From positions 62,001-126,000 of the forward strand of contig NZ_PYWX01000050.1 in NCBI RefSeq assembly GCF_003031675.1: a stretch of DNA of 64,000 nt, given 5' to 3'. The notes beneath the pieces are model-generated. The model saw only the letters and a program-made list of their open reading frames with translations, had not been told where the DNA came from and did no database searches. The position numbers and the translations under genes are program-made. The DNA is from Pseudomonas palleroniana (GTDB lineage Bacteria; Pseudomonadota; Gammaproteobacteria; Pseudomonadales; Pseudomonadaceae). Each line of letters opens with the position of its first letter. Within the stretch, counting starts at the first letter, position 1. Of this stretch, positions 1-8,293 are shown in pieces.

Positions 1-1248
1 CACGCTTTTGAGCGGGTAGTGCTTCGGATACGGCAGGGTTGCCACGCCAGTCTCGATGGCGGCCTTGGCCACGGCATCGGAGATCAGGGTGATCAGGCGC
101 TTATCCATTGGCTTGGGAATGATGTACTCACGGCCGAATTCCAACTTGATGCCGCCGTAGGCGTCACACACTTCCTGAGGTACCGGCAGCTTGGCCAGTT
201 CACGCAGGGCGTTGGCAGCAGCCACTTTCATCTCTTCGTTGATGCGCTTGGCGCGAACGTCCAGGGCACCACGGAAGATGAACGGGAAACCCAGTACGTT
301 GTTGACCTGGTTCGGGTAGTCCGAACGACCGGTAGCCATGATCACGTCGTTACGGGTGGCGTGCGCCAGTTCCGGGGAGATTTCCGGGTCCGGGTTGGAG
401 CAGGCGAACACGATCGGGTTGGCCGCCATGGACTTCAGGCCTTCGGCGCTCAGCAGGTTCGGGCCGGACAGGCCAACGAACACGTCTGCACCGTTCAGGG
501 CGTCAGCCAGGGTACGTTTGTCGGTAGCGTGGGCAAACATCGCCTTGTACTGGTTCAGGTCGGTACGCTCGGACTGAACCACGCCCTTGCTGTCGACCAT
601 GAAGATGTTTTCCAGCTTGGCGCCCATGCTCACCAGCAACTTCATGCAGGAGATGGCCGCAGCGCCGGCGCCCAGGCAAACGATCTTGGCATCAGCCAGG
701 GTCTTGCCGGCGATTTCCAGGGCGTTGATCATGCCGGCCGCGGTAACGATCGCGGTGCCGTGCTGGTCATCGTGGAATACCGGGATGTCACATTGCTCGA
801 TCAGGGCCTTTTCGATCTCAAAGCACTCAGGTGCCTTGATGTCTTCCAGGTTGATGCCACCGAACGTGATGGAAATGCGCTTAACGGTGTCGATGAAAGC
901 CTGTGGGCTTTCGGAATCGACTTCGATGTCGAAAACGTCGATGCCGGCGAAGCGCTTGAACAGCACGCCCTTACCTTCCATGACTGGCTTGGAAGCCAAT
1001 GGGCCGAGGTTACCCAGGCCAAGAATCGCGGTGCCATCGGAAATCACTGCAACCAGGTTGCCTTTGCCGGTGTACTTGTACGCCAGTTCGGGATCGCGGG
1101 CGATTTCACGTACGGGCTCGGCAACACCTGGGCTGTAGGCCAGCGAAAGGTCGCGGGCGGTGGCAGTGGCTTTGGTGAGCTCTACACTCAGCTTTCCTGG
1201 ACGAGGATGGGCATGATATTCGAGAGCGGCAGTTTTCAAATCAGACAT
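1..1248 (-). CDS. maeB: NADP-type malic enzyme, C-terminus cut by window edge
   Basis: Oxidative decarboxylation of malate to pyruvate with reduction of NAD(P), a cytoplasmic anaplerotic step. The reverse-strand frame opens at ATG 1248 (MSDLKTAALEYHAHPRPGKL) and stays open for 416 codons to the window edge. Pseudomonas short-form malic enzymes are about 420 residues, so only a few C-terminal residues are missing. Visible family motifs are the YSPGVAEP segment near residue 40, the metal-binding stretch FHDDQHGTA around residue 160 and the nucleotide-binding glycine run GAGAAAISC about 35 residues later. There is no C-terminal phosphotransacetylase domain, unlike the long enterobacterial MaeB. 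The gene is monocistronic as far as can be seen and follows the nuclease gene in the same direction after a 181-base gap. Confidence 0.93.
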   Translation of the reverse strand, partial: MSDLKTAALEYHAHPRPGKLSVELTKATATARDLSLAYSPGVAEPVREIARDPELAYKYTGKGNLVAVISDGTAILGLGNLGPLASKPVMEGKGVLFKRFAGIDVFDIEVDSESPQAFIDTVKRISITFGGINLEDIKAPECFEIEKALIEQCDIPVFHDDQHGTAIVTAAGMINALEIAGKTLADAKIVCLGAGAAAISCMKLLVSMGAKLENIFMVDSKGVVQSERTDLNQYKAMFAHATDKRTLADALNGADVFVGLSGPNLLSAEGLKSMAANPIVFACSNPDPEISPELAHATRNDVIMATGRSDYPNQVNNVLGFPFIFRGALDVRAKRINEEMKVAAANALRELAKLPVPQEVCDAYGGIKLEFGREYIIPKPMDKRLITLISDAVAKAAIETGVATLPYPKHYPLKSV

Positions 1249-1310
1249 ATCGGCATTCCGCTTTTACTGTTGGTCGACGGACCGCCGAGGATACTCGTGT
1301 CGTAAAGCCC

Positions 1311-1339
1311 CTACAAGACTGGGCAGTCACAGGTGTCAA
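1311..1339 (-). promoter_or_regulatory. possible sigma-70 promoter of maeB
   Basis: On the reverse strand a perfect TTGACA (1334-1339) is followed after 17 bases by TTGTAG (1311-1316), about 60 bases upstream of the maeB start. The -35 hexamer is ideal but the -10 hexamer is poor, so this is only a candidate. Confidence 0.25.
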
Positions 1340-1429
1340 GGGCCGTACGCTACGACTTTCGGCCAAGAGCCACGGGATACAAGGGCTTAACTGTTCACAA
1401 TTGACATTAAAAATGTCTACAATTTTTTC

Positions 1430-2224
1430 TCAAGATGCCAATTTGAACATGCTGGGGTCAGTCAAGGGTAGAAGCCAGCGCGCCTGGCTGCCTTTCACTG
1501 CACCGCGCCTGGAGCGATCCTGCACCCAACCCCGCGCCTCGATGCTCCGGCCTTGCAGACCATTGAGCAGGGCACTATCGAACTGATGGGCTTGATCAGG
1601 TGCAATGCGTAATACCAGTGCACCCTGTAATTCAATCCAGATTCCGCCGCGATTGCGCTCAATCTTGCTCACCCGGCCGCTGACCAGGGCAAAGCCGGAT
1701 CGCCTGAGTTGCGTTACCGATTGCACGGGTGATTGCCGCCATAGGCCCAGCCGCGCCCGTCGGGCGGCGTCTTCGGCGGCTTGCTGGCAAGCGACCAGAT
1801 CGGTGTTGGGCGCCACACCGACTTGAAACCCAAGCCCCTCGGCCAGTAACTGCGCCTCCAGGTTCTCACCGTCGGCACCATAGAGGTGAGCCAGGGCCCG
1901 CCCATAACGGTCTTTGCTATCGCGCCCCGCCACCAGACCGACTCGCCCGCCACTGGCCGTCACCAATGCCTGCAAGCGCTGGCGCGCGGCGACGGCAAGA
2001 GGTTCGTCGGTGCGGCCTCGCTTGCCGGTCTCCGGCGTATTGAGGCCGATCATGCGTACACGGCGACCATCCTTGAGGTGCACCGTATCGCCATCCACCA
2101 CGCGCTGCACTTCGACTTGGGCCAGCGACGTCGGCGCCGGGCAGTGGGCCTCGGCCTGCGCGGCCGAAAGCCAAATCCCGGGCACAAAAAAGGCGCCCAC
2201 AAGGGACGCCTTTTTCATCAGCAT
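1430..2224 (-). CDS. secreted thermonuclease-family (SNase-like) nuclease
   Basis: Predicted exported staphylococcal-nuclease-fold protein of about 264 residues. The N-terminus MLMKKASLVGAFFVPGIWLS is a typical signal peptide ending near AAQA. The SNase core follows with VVDGDTV, GLNTPETG and DRYGRALAHLYG, which carry the metal-binding and active-site residues of the family. A C-terminal extension of roughly 90 residues after GLWRQSP is not assigned. The start is uncertain: ATG 2224 gives the best signal peptide, ATG 2218 is two codons later, and TTG 2248 has a better-spaced AAGG but adds eight unlikely residues. The gene sits just downstream of rpmE on the same strand. The rpmE terminator lies inside its first codons, which should make expression from the rpmE promoter low. 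Confidence 0.85.
   Translation of the reverse strand: MLMKKASLVGAFFVPGIWLSAAQAEAHCPAPTSLAQVEVQRVVDGDTVHLKDGRRVRMIGLNTPETGKRGRTDEPLAVAARQRLQALVTASGGRVGLVAGRDSKDRYGRALAHLYGADGENLEAQLLAEGLGFQVGVAPNTDLVACQQAAEDAARRARLGLWRQSPVQSVTQLRRSGFALVSGRVSKIERNRGGIWIELQGALVLRIAPDQAHQFDSALLNGLQGRSIEARGWVQDRSRRGAVKGSQARWLLPLTDPSMFKLAS
2187..2215 (-). terminator. intrinsic terminator of rpmE, inside the nuclease gene
   Basis: AAAAAGGCG-CCC pairs with GGG-a-CGCCTTTTT across an acaa loop: nine perfect pairs, a one-base bulge and three more pairs. Read leftward it ends in a run of six T, so it has the form of a rho-independent terminator for rpmE. It overlaps codons 2-10 of the nuclease when counted from ATG 2218. 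Confidence 0.75.
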
Positions 2225-2259
2225 GGAAAAACCGTAACGGCTTCCCAAGTTGATCGGCC

Positions 2260-2478
2260 TTAGGCCTTTTTGGCACCGAAAGCACCAAAGCGATCTGCGA
2301 AGCGCTGTACACGGCCGCCGGTGTCCAGAGTCTTCTGCTTACCGGTGTAGAACGGGTGGCACTCGTTGCATACGTCAGTACCCAGTGGCTTGCACAGGTT
2401 CGAACGGGTTTCGAACTTGTTGCCGCAGCTGCAGGTAACTTCGATGGTTTCGTAAGCTGGATGGATATCGGCTTTCAT
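2260..2478 (-). CDS. rpmE: 50S ribosomal protein L31 (zinc-binding form)
   Basis: Large-subunit ribosomal protein of 72 residues. It has the four cysteines of the zinc-containing (C+) form of L31: CSC near residues 16-18 and CNEC near 37-40. A strong GAGGAAG ribosome site lies five bases before ATG 2478, which rules out the longer in-frame ATG at 2514. It diverges from priA. Downstream, its terminator is fused into the nuclease coding sequence. Confidence 0.97.
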   Translation of the reverse strand: MKADIHPAYETIEVTCSCGNKFETRSNLCKPLGTDVCNECHPFYTGKQKTLDTGGRVQRFADRFGAFGAKKA

Positions 2479-2508
2479 GGCACTTCCTCGGGCTAGCGTG
2501 CCGCCACT

Positions 2509-2576
2509 CGACAACTATTGTCGAATACCGCACGTAATTAGGCCGCGGATTGTACCAGACCTTTTTAATCGCGCAA
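2509..2576 (-). promoter_or_regulatory. rpmE promoter and leader hairpin
   Basis: On the reverse strand TTGCGC (2571-2576) and TACAAT (2549-2554), 16 bases apart, form a good sigma-70 promoter. The predicted leader of about 65 bases contains a perfect short hairpin, CGACAA-cta-TTGTCG (2509-2523), 30 bases upstream of the start codon. In Escherichia coli, L31 is reported to repress its own mRNA through a structured leader, so this hairpin could serve the same purpose. That part is inference. Confidence 0.5.
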
Positions 2577-2695
2577 GCGGTGCCGGTGGCGCAAGCCGCC
2601 CTTTCATCAGAAAACCATCGGCTACCCCAAGCCCTCGCCTGTCTGCTAGGCTCCCGCACCTGCGCCACCGCCTGCCTTTATATGAGACTCCCCGC

Positions 2696-4915
2696 GTGCC
2701 CGACGCCATTTTGCGCCTAGCCCTGCCCTCGCCCCTGCGCCGCCTGTTCGACTACCGGGCCCCGGCCGGCGTCTCACGTGCGCAGTTGCAGCCAGGCATG
2801 CGCGTGCGCGTACCGTTCGGGCGGCGGGAAATGATCGGGATCCTGGTGGAAATCGCCGACCACAGTGAAGTCCCCGCCGAAAAGCTCAAGCCGGCGCTGG
2901 CCATCCTCGACGCCACTGCCCCACTGCCGCCCGCGCTGTTCAAGCTGTGCCTGTGGACCGCCCAGTACTACCAACACAGCCTCGGCGATACCTTGAACTG
3001 GGCGCTGCCGGTGTTGCTGCGCCAAGGCGAACTGGCGGAGGCTCGCCAGGAACGCTTCTGGTCGATAGTCCCCGGCGCACGCCTCGACGACCCGCGCATC
3101 GCCCGCGCGCCGCGTCAGCGTGAGGCCCTGGCCACGCTGGCCCAGCATCCCCATGGGGTGGCGCATCCGTTACTGAGCAAGCTGATGCTCAGCAAAGACA
3201 GCCTCGACCTGCTGCTGGCCAAGGGCCTGGTGCAAGTGGAAATCCGCAAGCACGCCCCCGACCCACGCCATGAGCACTGGCTGGCCCAGCCCGAACTGCC
3301 GCTGAACACTGAACAACGGGCGGCTTATGAAGCCATTCGTGCAGGCTTTGACAGTTTCCACGCATTCCTGCTGGCCGGCGTCACCGGCAGCGGCAAGACC
3401 GAAGTCTATTTGCAGTTGATCCGCGAAACCCTGCAAGCCGGCAAACAGGCCCTGGTGTTGATCCCCGAGATCAACCTCGGCCCGCAAACCCTGGCGCGTT
3501 TCGAACAGCGCTTCAACGCCCGTATCGCCCTGGTGCACTCGGCAGTCAATGACCGTGAGCGCCTGGAGTCCTGGCTGGCTGCGCGCGACGGCGAGGCCGA
3601 CATCATTATCGGCACCCGCTCGGCGCTGTTCACGCCGATGAAAAACCCCGGGTTGATCATCATCGACGAGGAGCATGACGGTTCCTATAAACAGCAGGAA
3701 GGCTTGCGCTATCACGCCCGCGACCTCGCGCTGGTGCGAGCACGCCAGGAAGACATTCCTATCGTGCTGGGTTCCGCCACGCCCTCACTGGAGAGCCTGC
3801 ACAACGCTTACACCGGCCGTTATGGCCTGCTGCGCCTCAACGAGCGCGCCGGTGGCGCCAAACAACCGCGCTTCCTGCGCCTGGACGTAAAAAGCCGGCC
3901 GCTGGACAGCGGCATTTCCGGGCCGATGCAACAAGCCATCGGCCAGACACTCGCCGCCGGCCAGCAAGTTCTGGTATTTCTCAACCGGCGGGGCTTTGCG
4001 CCGACCCTGCTGTGCCACGATTGCGGCTGGATGTCCGAGTGCGAGCGCTGCGATGCACGCATGACCGTGCACCAGCGCTACGGCGAGCTGCGCTGCCACC
4101 ACTGCGGCCACGTGGAACGGGTGCCGCGCCACTGCCCCCAGTGCGGCAAGGTGGACCTGCGCCCGGTGGGCGCCGGCACCGAGCGCGCCGAGGAACGCCT
4201 GGGGATTCTGTTCCCGGATTACCCGGTGCTGCGGGTCGACCGCGACAGCACCTCGCGTAAAGACGCCATGAACCAGCTGTTCGCCACCATCCAGAAGGGC
4301 CAGCCGTGCATCCTGATCGGCACTCAGATGCTCGCCAAGGGGCATCACTTTCCACGGGTGACGCTGGTGTCGATCCTGGATGCCGATGGCGGGCTGTTCT
4401 CCGGCGACTTCCGCGCCAGTGAGCGCATGGCGCAGTTGATCGTACAAGTCGCAGGCCGGGCCGGGCGCGCCGAAGAGCCAGGCAAGGTGATTATCCAGAC
4501 CCACTTGGCCGACCATCCGCTGCTGATCCAGCTGACGGAAGAAGGTTACTTTGCCTTCGCCGAACAGGCGCTCAGCGAACGCCGCGCCGCCGGCCTGCCG
4601 CCGTTCGCCCACCTGGCCTTGCTGCGGGCTGAAGCACACAAGCCGGGCCAGGCCGAAGGTTTTCTCGATGAGGCGTGCAGCCTCGCCGAACGTTTATTGG
4701 GCGAGCTGGGTCTGACCGGCATCGAATTGCTCGGCCCGGTGCCAGCCCCCATGGAACGCCGCGCCGGGCGCTATCGCGCCCAGCTACTCTTGCAGGCGAC
4801 GTCCCGCGCGCCCCTGCATCGGCTATTAAGTAGCTGGTTGCTTGCCCTGGAGCAAATGCCCAGTGGCCGGCAAGTGCGATGGTCGTTGGATGTGGACCCG
4901 GTAGATTTGTATTGA
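2696..4915 (+). CDS. priA: primosomal replication-restart helicase PriA
   Basis: 3' to 5' superfamily 2 helicase that recognises stalled or collapsed forks and reloads DnaB. GTG 2696 gives 739 residues, the length usual in Pseudomonas; the in-frame upstream extension to 2477 would run through the rpmE promoter. Visible elements are an N-terminal 3'-DNA-binding domain, Walker A GVTGSGKT near residue 228, a DEEHD box near residue 323, and a cysteine-rich zinc domain around residues 440-486 with CHDC, CERC, CHHC and CPQC pairs. The helicase C-terminal lobe with the QVAGRAGR motif follows. It stands alone, divergent from rpmE, and is followed by argS after 129 bases. Confidence 0.96.
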   Translation: MPDAILRLALPSPLRRLFDYRAPAGVSRAQLQPGMRVRVPFGRREMIGILVEIADHSEVPAEKLKPALAILDATAPLPPALFKLCLWTAQYYQHSLGDTLNWALPVLLRQGELAEARQERFWSIVPGARLDDPRIARAPRQREALATLAQHPHGVAHPLLSKLMLSKDSLDLLLAKGLVQVEIRKHAPDPRHEHWLAQPELPLNTEQRAAYEAIRAGFDSFHAFLLAGVTGSGKTEVYLQLIRETLQAGKQALVLIPEINLGPQTLARFEQRFNARIALVHSAVNDRERLESWLAARDGEADIIIGTRSALFTPMKNPGLIIIDEEHDGSYKQQEGLRYHARDLALVRARQEDIPIVLGSATPSLESLHNAYTGRYGLLRLNERAGGAKQPRFLRLDVKSRPLDSGISGPMQQAIGQTLAAGQQVLVFLNRRGFAPTLLCHDCGWMSECERCDARMTVHQRYGELRCHHCGHVERVPRHCPQCGKVDLRPVGAGTERAEERLGILFPDYPVLRVDRDSTSRKDAMNQLFATIQKGQPCILIGTQMLAKGHHFPRVTLVSILDADGGLFSGDFRASERMAQLIVQVAGRAGRAEEPGKVIIQTHLADHPLLIQLTEEGYFAFAEQALSERRAAGLPPFAHLALLRAEAHKPGQAEGFLDEACSLAERLLGELGLTGIELLGPVPAPMERRAGRYRAQLLLQATSRAPLHRLLSSWLLALEQMPSGRQVRWSLDVDPVDLY

Positions 4916-5044
4916 AGCCCCTGCCACAGGTTAATCGTCCGTGAAGGACCTTCGAAGGTTGGCAAGCCCGCCCTCGCCACGGATAATGCCCAGTTTTTCC
5001 ACCTGCGCTTCGCGCGCCGCCGCTTGCGGTCGAAAGAGAACACC

Positions 5045-6781
5045 ATGAAAGACACCATTCGCCAGCTGATCCAACAAGCCCTCACCCAACTCGTCGACGA
5101 AGGTGTGTTGCCTGAAGGCTTGACGCCGGCGATCCAGGTGGAGAACACCCGCGACAAGACCCACGGCGACTTCGCCAGCAACATCGCGATGATGCTGTCC
5201 AAGCCCGCGGGCATGAAACCACGCGACCTGGCAGAAAAGATCATCGCCGCGCTGCCTGCCGACGAGAGTGTTACCAAGGCCGAAATCGCAGGCCCTGGCT
5301 TCATCAACTTCTTCCAGAACACCCAGGCCCTGGCCAATCGTCTCGACGCGGCACTGGCCGATGCCCACGTGGGCGCACGCAAGGCCGGCCCGGCGCAGCG
5401 CACCGTGGTCGATCTGTCGGCCCCCAACCTGGCCAAAGAGATGCATGTCGGCCACTTGCGCTCGACCATCATCGGCGACGGCGTAGCGCGGGTCCTGGAG
5501 TTTCTCGGTGATGAAGTGATTCGCCAGAACCACGTCGGCGACTGGGGCACCCAGTTCGGCATGCTGATGGCCTACCTGCAGGAAAACCCGATCACCAGCG
5601 ACGAACTGTCGGACCTGGAAAACTTTTACCGCGCCGCCAAGAAGCGCTTCGACGAATCCGAAGAGTTCGCCGACCGCGCCCGCGGCCTGGTCGTCAAGCT
5701 GCAAGCCGGCGACGCCGAGTGCCTGGCACTGTGGACCCGGTTCAAGGACATCTCGCTGTCCCACTGCCAGAAGATCTACGAACTGCTCAACGTCAAGTTG
5801 ACGATGGCCGACGTGATGGGCGAAAGCGCCTACAACGATGACCTGATCAACGTGGTCAACGACTTGAAGGCCGCAGGCATGCTGGTCGAAAGCAACGGTG
5901 CCCAATGTGTGTTCCTCGACGAATTCAAAAACGCCGAAGGCGAGCCGCTGCCGGTGATCATCGTCAAGGCCGATGGTGGCTACCTCTACGCCACCACCGA
6001 CCTGGCTGCCGTACGCTACCGCAGCGGCAAGCTCAAGGCTGACCGTGCGCTGTACTTCGTCGACCAGCGCCAGGCCCTGCACTTCCAGCAGGTCTTCGCG
6101 GTGGCGCGCAAGGCCGGGTTCGTGACGCACCCGATGGAAATGGAACACATGGGCTTCGGCACCATGAACGGCGCCGATGGCCGCCCGTTCAAGACCCGCG
6201 ACGGCGGCACCGTGAAGCTGATCGACCTGCTGACCGAAGCCCAGGAGCGTGCCTACAACCTGGTGAAAGAAAAGAACCCGGAACTGGCCGAGGCCGACCT
6301 GCGCAACATCGCCCGCGTGGTGGGCATTGGGGCGGTGAAGTACGCCGACCTGTCCAAGCACCGCACCAGCGACTACAGCTTCAACTTCGACCTGATGCTC
6401 AACTTCGAAGGCAACACCGCCCCTTACCTGCTGTATGCCTACACTCGCGTAGCCGGCGTATTCCGCAAGCTGGGCAAGGACTTCAGCGAAGTCGAAGGCC
6501 AGATCGTGCTCGCCGCGCCGCAGGAACAAGAGCTGGCTGCCAAGCTCGCGCAATTCGGTGAAGTGCTCAACAGCGTTGGCGAAAAAGGCACGCCTCACAT
6601 CCTCTGCACTTACTTGTACGAAGTGGCCGGCCTGTTCTCCAGCTTCTACGAGAATTGCCCGATCCTGAGCGCCGAGGACGAAGCTCAAAAGCAAAGTCGC
6701 CTGCGCCTCGCCGCACTGGCTGGACGGACCCTCAAGCAAGGCCTGGAACTCTTGGGCCTGGAAACTCTGGAGCGTATGTAA
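5045..6781 (+). CDS. argS: arginyl-tRNA synthetase
   Basis: Class I aminoacyl-tRNA synthetase that charges tRNA-Arg in the cytoplasm. The 578-residue product matches the usual length. It starts with the ArgRS-specific N-terminal domain (MKDTIRQLIQQALTQL), contains the class I signature in the form HVGH within LAKEMHVGHLRST near residue 135, and ends in the anticodon-binding domain. ATG 5045 is chosen because the AAAGAGAA stretch upstream fits a ribosome site and the family begins here. The next gene starts one base after its stop codon, suggesting translational coupling. Confidence 0.97.
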   Translation: MKDTIRQLIQQALTQLVDEGVLPEGLTPAIQVENTRDKTHGDFASNIAMMLSKPAGMKPRDLAEKIIAALPADESVTKAEIAGPGFINFFQNTQALANRLDAALADAHVGARKAGPAQRTVVDLSAPNLAKEMHVGHLRSTIIGDGVARVLEFLGDEVIRQNHVGDWGTQFGMLMAYLQENPITSDELSDLENFYRAAKKRFDESEEFADRARGLVVKLQAGDAECLALWTRFKDISLSHCQKIYELLNVKLTMADVMGESAYNDDLINVVNDLKAAGMLVESNGAQCVFLDEFKNAEGEPLPVIIVKADGGYLYATTDLAAVRYRSGKLKADRALYFVDQRQALHFQQVFAVARKAGFVTHPMEMEHMGFGTMNGADGRPFKTRDGGTVKLIDLLTEAQERAYNLVKEKNPELAEADLRNIARVVGIGAVKYADLSKHRTSDYSFNFDLMLNFEGNTAPYLLYAYTRVAGVFRKLGKDFSEVEGQIVLAAPQEQELAAKLAQFGEVLNSVGEKGTPHILCTYLYEVAGLFSSFYENCPILSAEDEAQKQSRLRLAALAGRTLKQGLELLGLETLERM

Positions 6782-6782
6782 G

Positions 6783-7484
6783 TTGGCTGCCAAGAAAAAA
6801 CCCGCCCCCAAGCGCGGCGCCAGCCGCTACCAGGCTCCGGCGAAGAAACCTATTCCGGGTTGGCTGTGGATGGCCATCGGCCTGGCGGTCGGTGCGTTTG
6901 TCGTGATCCTGATGAAGCTGGAGCCGGGCAAAGGCGATGACGTAAAACGCGTCAAGCAAGAGCAGCAGAAGGCCACGAAAATAGCCGAAGCCAACAAGAC
7001 GGCGCCGAGCCCGACCGCACCGGTGAAGCCAAAGTACGACTTCTACACGCTGCTGCCGGAATCGGAAGTGATCGTGCCGCCCGACGCCGTGCCGGAGAAA
7101 ACCCTGCCGACGCCACAAGTGCCGACCACCCCGGTAACGCCGGCGGAAGCGGCGAAGATCGACACCGCACGCGCCCAGGCCGCGCTGGCCGGCATCACCC
7201 CGCCACCGCCGCCACCGGTCGCCACCACCAAGGCAGCGCCAGTGACCAAGTTCTTCCTGCAGGCGGGCTCGTTCCCGAAACAGGCGGATGCCGATCGCGT
7301 GCGTGCACAGATCATTCTGTTGGGCCAGGCGGTGACGGTAGAGTCCGGCACGGTGAAGGATGCGACCTGGTATCGCGTGCTGGTAGGCCCGTTCAGCAAC
7401 CGTGAGCAACTGACCGTGGCACAGAAGCAATTGGCTGGCGCCGGGTTTAGTAACCTGCTGTTACAACAACGCCAGAGCCGCTGA
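6783..7484 (+). CDS. SPOR-domain inner-membrane protein, FtsN-like
   Basis: Single-pass membrane protein of 233 residues starting at TTG 6783. Residues 1-25 are basic and cytoplasmic, residues about 26-44 form one transmembrane helix (WLWMAIGLAVGAFVVILM), then a proline- and alanine-rich periplasmic linker leads to a C-terminal SPOR domain (KFFLQAGSFPKQADADRV, residues about 154-230). SPOR domains bind glycan strands lacking stem peptides at the division site, so a role like FtsN in cell division is likely. The conserved place between argS and hslV agrees with the Pseudomonas gene usually called a sporulation-related or FtsN-like protein. It is one base from argS, so probably co-transcribed. 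Confidence 0.88.
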   Translation: MAAKKKPAPKRGASRYQAPAKKPIPGWLWMAIGLAVGAFVVILMKLEPGKGDDVKRVKQEQQKATKIAEANKTAPSPTAPVKPKYDFYTLLPESEVIVPPDAVPEKTLPTPQVPTTPVTPAEAAKIDTARAQAALAGITPPPPPPVATTKAAPVTKFFLQAGSFPKQADADRVRAQIILLGQAVTVESGTVKDATWYRVLVGPFSNREQLTVAQKQLAGAGFSNLLLQQRQSR

Positions 7485-7490
7485 TCAAAA

Positions 7491-7581
7491 ATGTGGGAGG
7501 GGGCTTGCTCCCGATAGCGGTGTATCAGTACCAGATGAGCTGGCTGATCCATTGCCATCGGGAGCAAGCCCCCTCCCACAT
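7491..7581. repeat. REP doublet, GGGGGCTTGCTCCC family
   Basis: Two perfect 25-base arms (7491-7515 and 7557-7581) in inverted orientation, each holding the core GTGGGAGGGGGCTTGCTCCC, with a 41-base centre. The same element recurs at 9659-9747 and, diverged, at 61281-61369. This is the usual REP doublet (REPIN) form of the P. fluorescens group. It separates the SPOR gene from hslV. Confidence 0.9.
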
Positions 7582-7651
7582 TTGCTTTTGCGGTGTTCTC
7601 GAGTGTGTGTCAGACCAATAAACACCACTCGTCCGCCACACCCCCCTACGG

Positions 7652-7678
7652 TTGAAATCCTCCTCGTCACCCCCATAT
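7652..7678 (+). promoter_or_regulatory. sigma-32 heat-shock promoter of hslVU
   Basis: TTGAAA (7652-7657), a 13-base spacer and CCCCATAT (7671-7678) match the sigma-32 consensus CTTGAAA-N13-17-CCCCATNT nearly perfectly. It lies 47 bases before the hslV start codon. hslVU is a classical RpoH-dependent operon, so sequence and context agree. Confidence 0.85.
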
Positions 7679-7725
7679 GAGTTTCCATCAGGGCATTTTC
7701 GCCCCGCTGCGTGGAGACTCTCCCC

Positions 7726-8256
7726 TTGACCACCATCGTTTCAGTACGTCGCCACGGCAAAGTCGTCATGGGCGGCGACGGCCAGGTTTCCCTGGGTAAT
7801 ACCGTGATGAAAGGCAATGCGAAGAAAGTGCGCCGCCTTTACCACGGCCAGGTTCTCGCAGGCTTTGCCGGCGCTACCGCCGATGCCTTCACCCTCTTCG
7901 AGCGCTTCGAAGGCCAGCTGGAAAAACACCAGGGCCATCTCGTTCGCGCCGCCGTCGAACTCGCCAAAGAATGGCGCACCGACCGCTCCCTCAGCCGCCT
8001 GGAAGCCATGCTGGCCGTTGCCAACAAAGACGCGTCCCTGATCATCACCGGTAACGGCGATGTGGTTGAGCCTGAACATGGCCTGATCGCCATGGGTTCC
8101 GGTGGCGGCTACGCCCAGGCGGCAGCCAGCGCACTGCTGAAGAAAACCGACCTGTCGGCCCGGGAAATCGTCGAAACCGCCCTGGGTATCGCCGGCGATA
8201 TCTGCGTGTTCACCAACCACAACCAGACCATTGAGGAGCAGGACCTCGCCGAGTAA
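7726..8256 (+). CDS. hslV: HslV peptidase subunit of the HslUV protease
   Basis: Proteasome-like threonine peptidase that forms a double hexameric ring and degrades proteins unfolded by HslU. Start TTG 7726 gives M-TTIVSVRRHGKVVMGGDG, so removal of Met exposes the catalytic N-terminal threonine; the longer in-frame ATG 7711 would bury it. A GGAGA ribosome site lies nine bases upstream. The 176-residue length is that of the family. It is followed by hslU after 37 bases and transcribed from the heat-shock promoter at 7652-7678. Confidence 0.96.
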   Translation: MTTIVSVRRHGKVVMGGDGQVSLGNTVMKGNAKKVRRLYHGQVLAGFAGATADAFTLFERFEGQLEKHQGHLVRAAVELAKEWRTDRSLSRLEAMLAVANKDASLIITGNGDVVEPEHGLIAMGSGGGYAQAAASALLKKTDLSAREIVETALGIAGDICVFTNHNQTIEEQDLAE

Positions 8257-8293
8257 GCCGCAGGCTTACTTGCGCTTGAGGCCGCCAAACACT

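Noticed and set aside
1402..1416. GACATT-aaa-AATGTC palindrome upstream of maeB as an operator or nuclease terminator
   Set aside because: Only six-base AT-rich arms, no T-run in the right place, and no matching second site; too weak to annotate.
4931..6811. Reverse-strand frame of 626 codons opposite argS, and similar frames opposite ubiB (26721-28901) and hutU (59265-60977)
   Set aside because: All are shadows of essential or conserved genes with no independent evidence.
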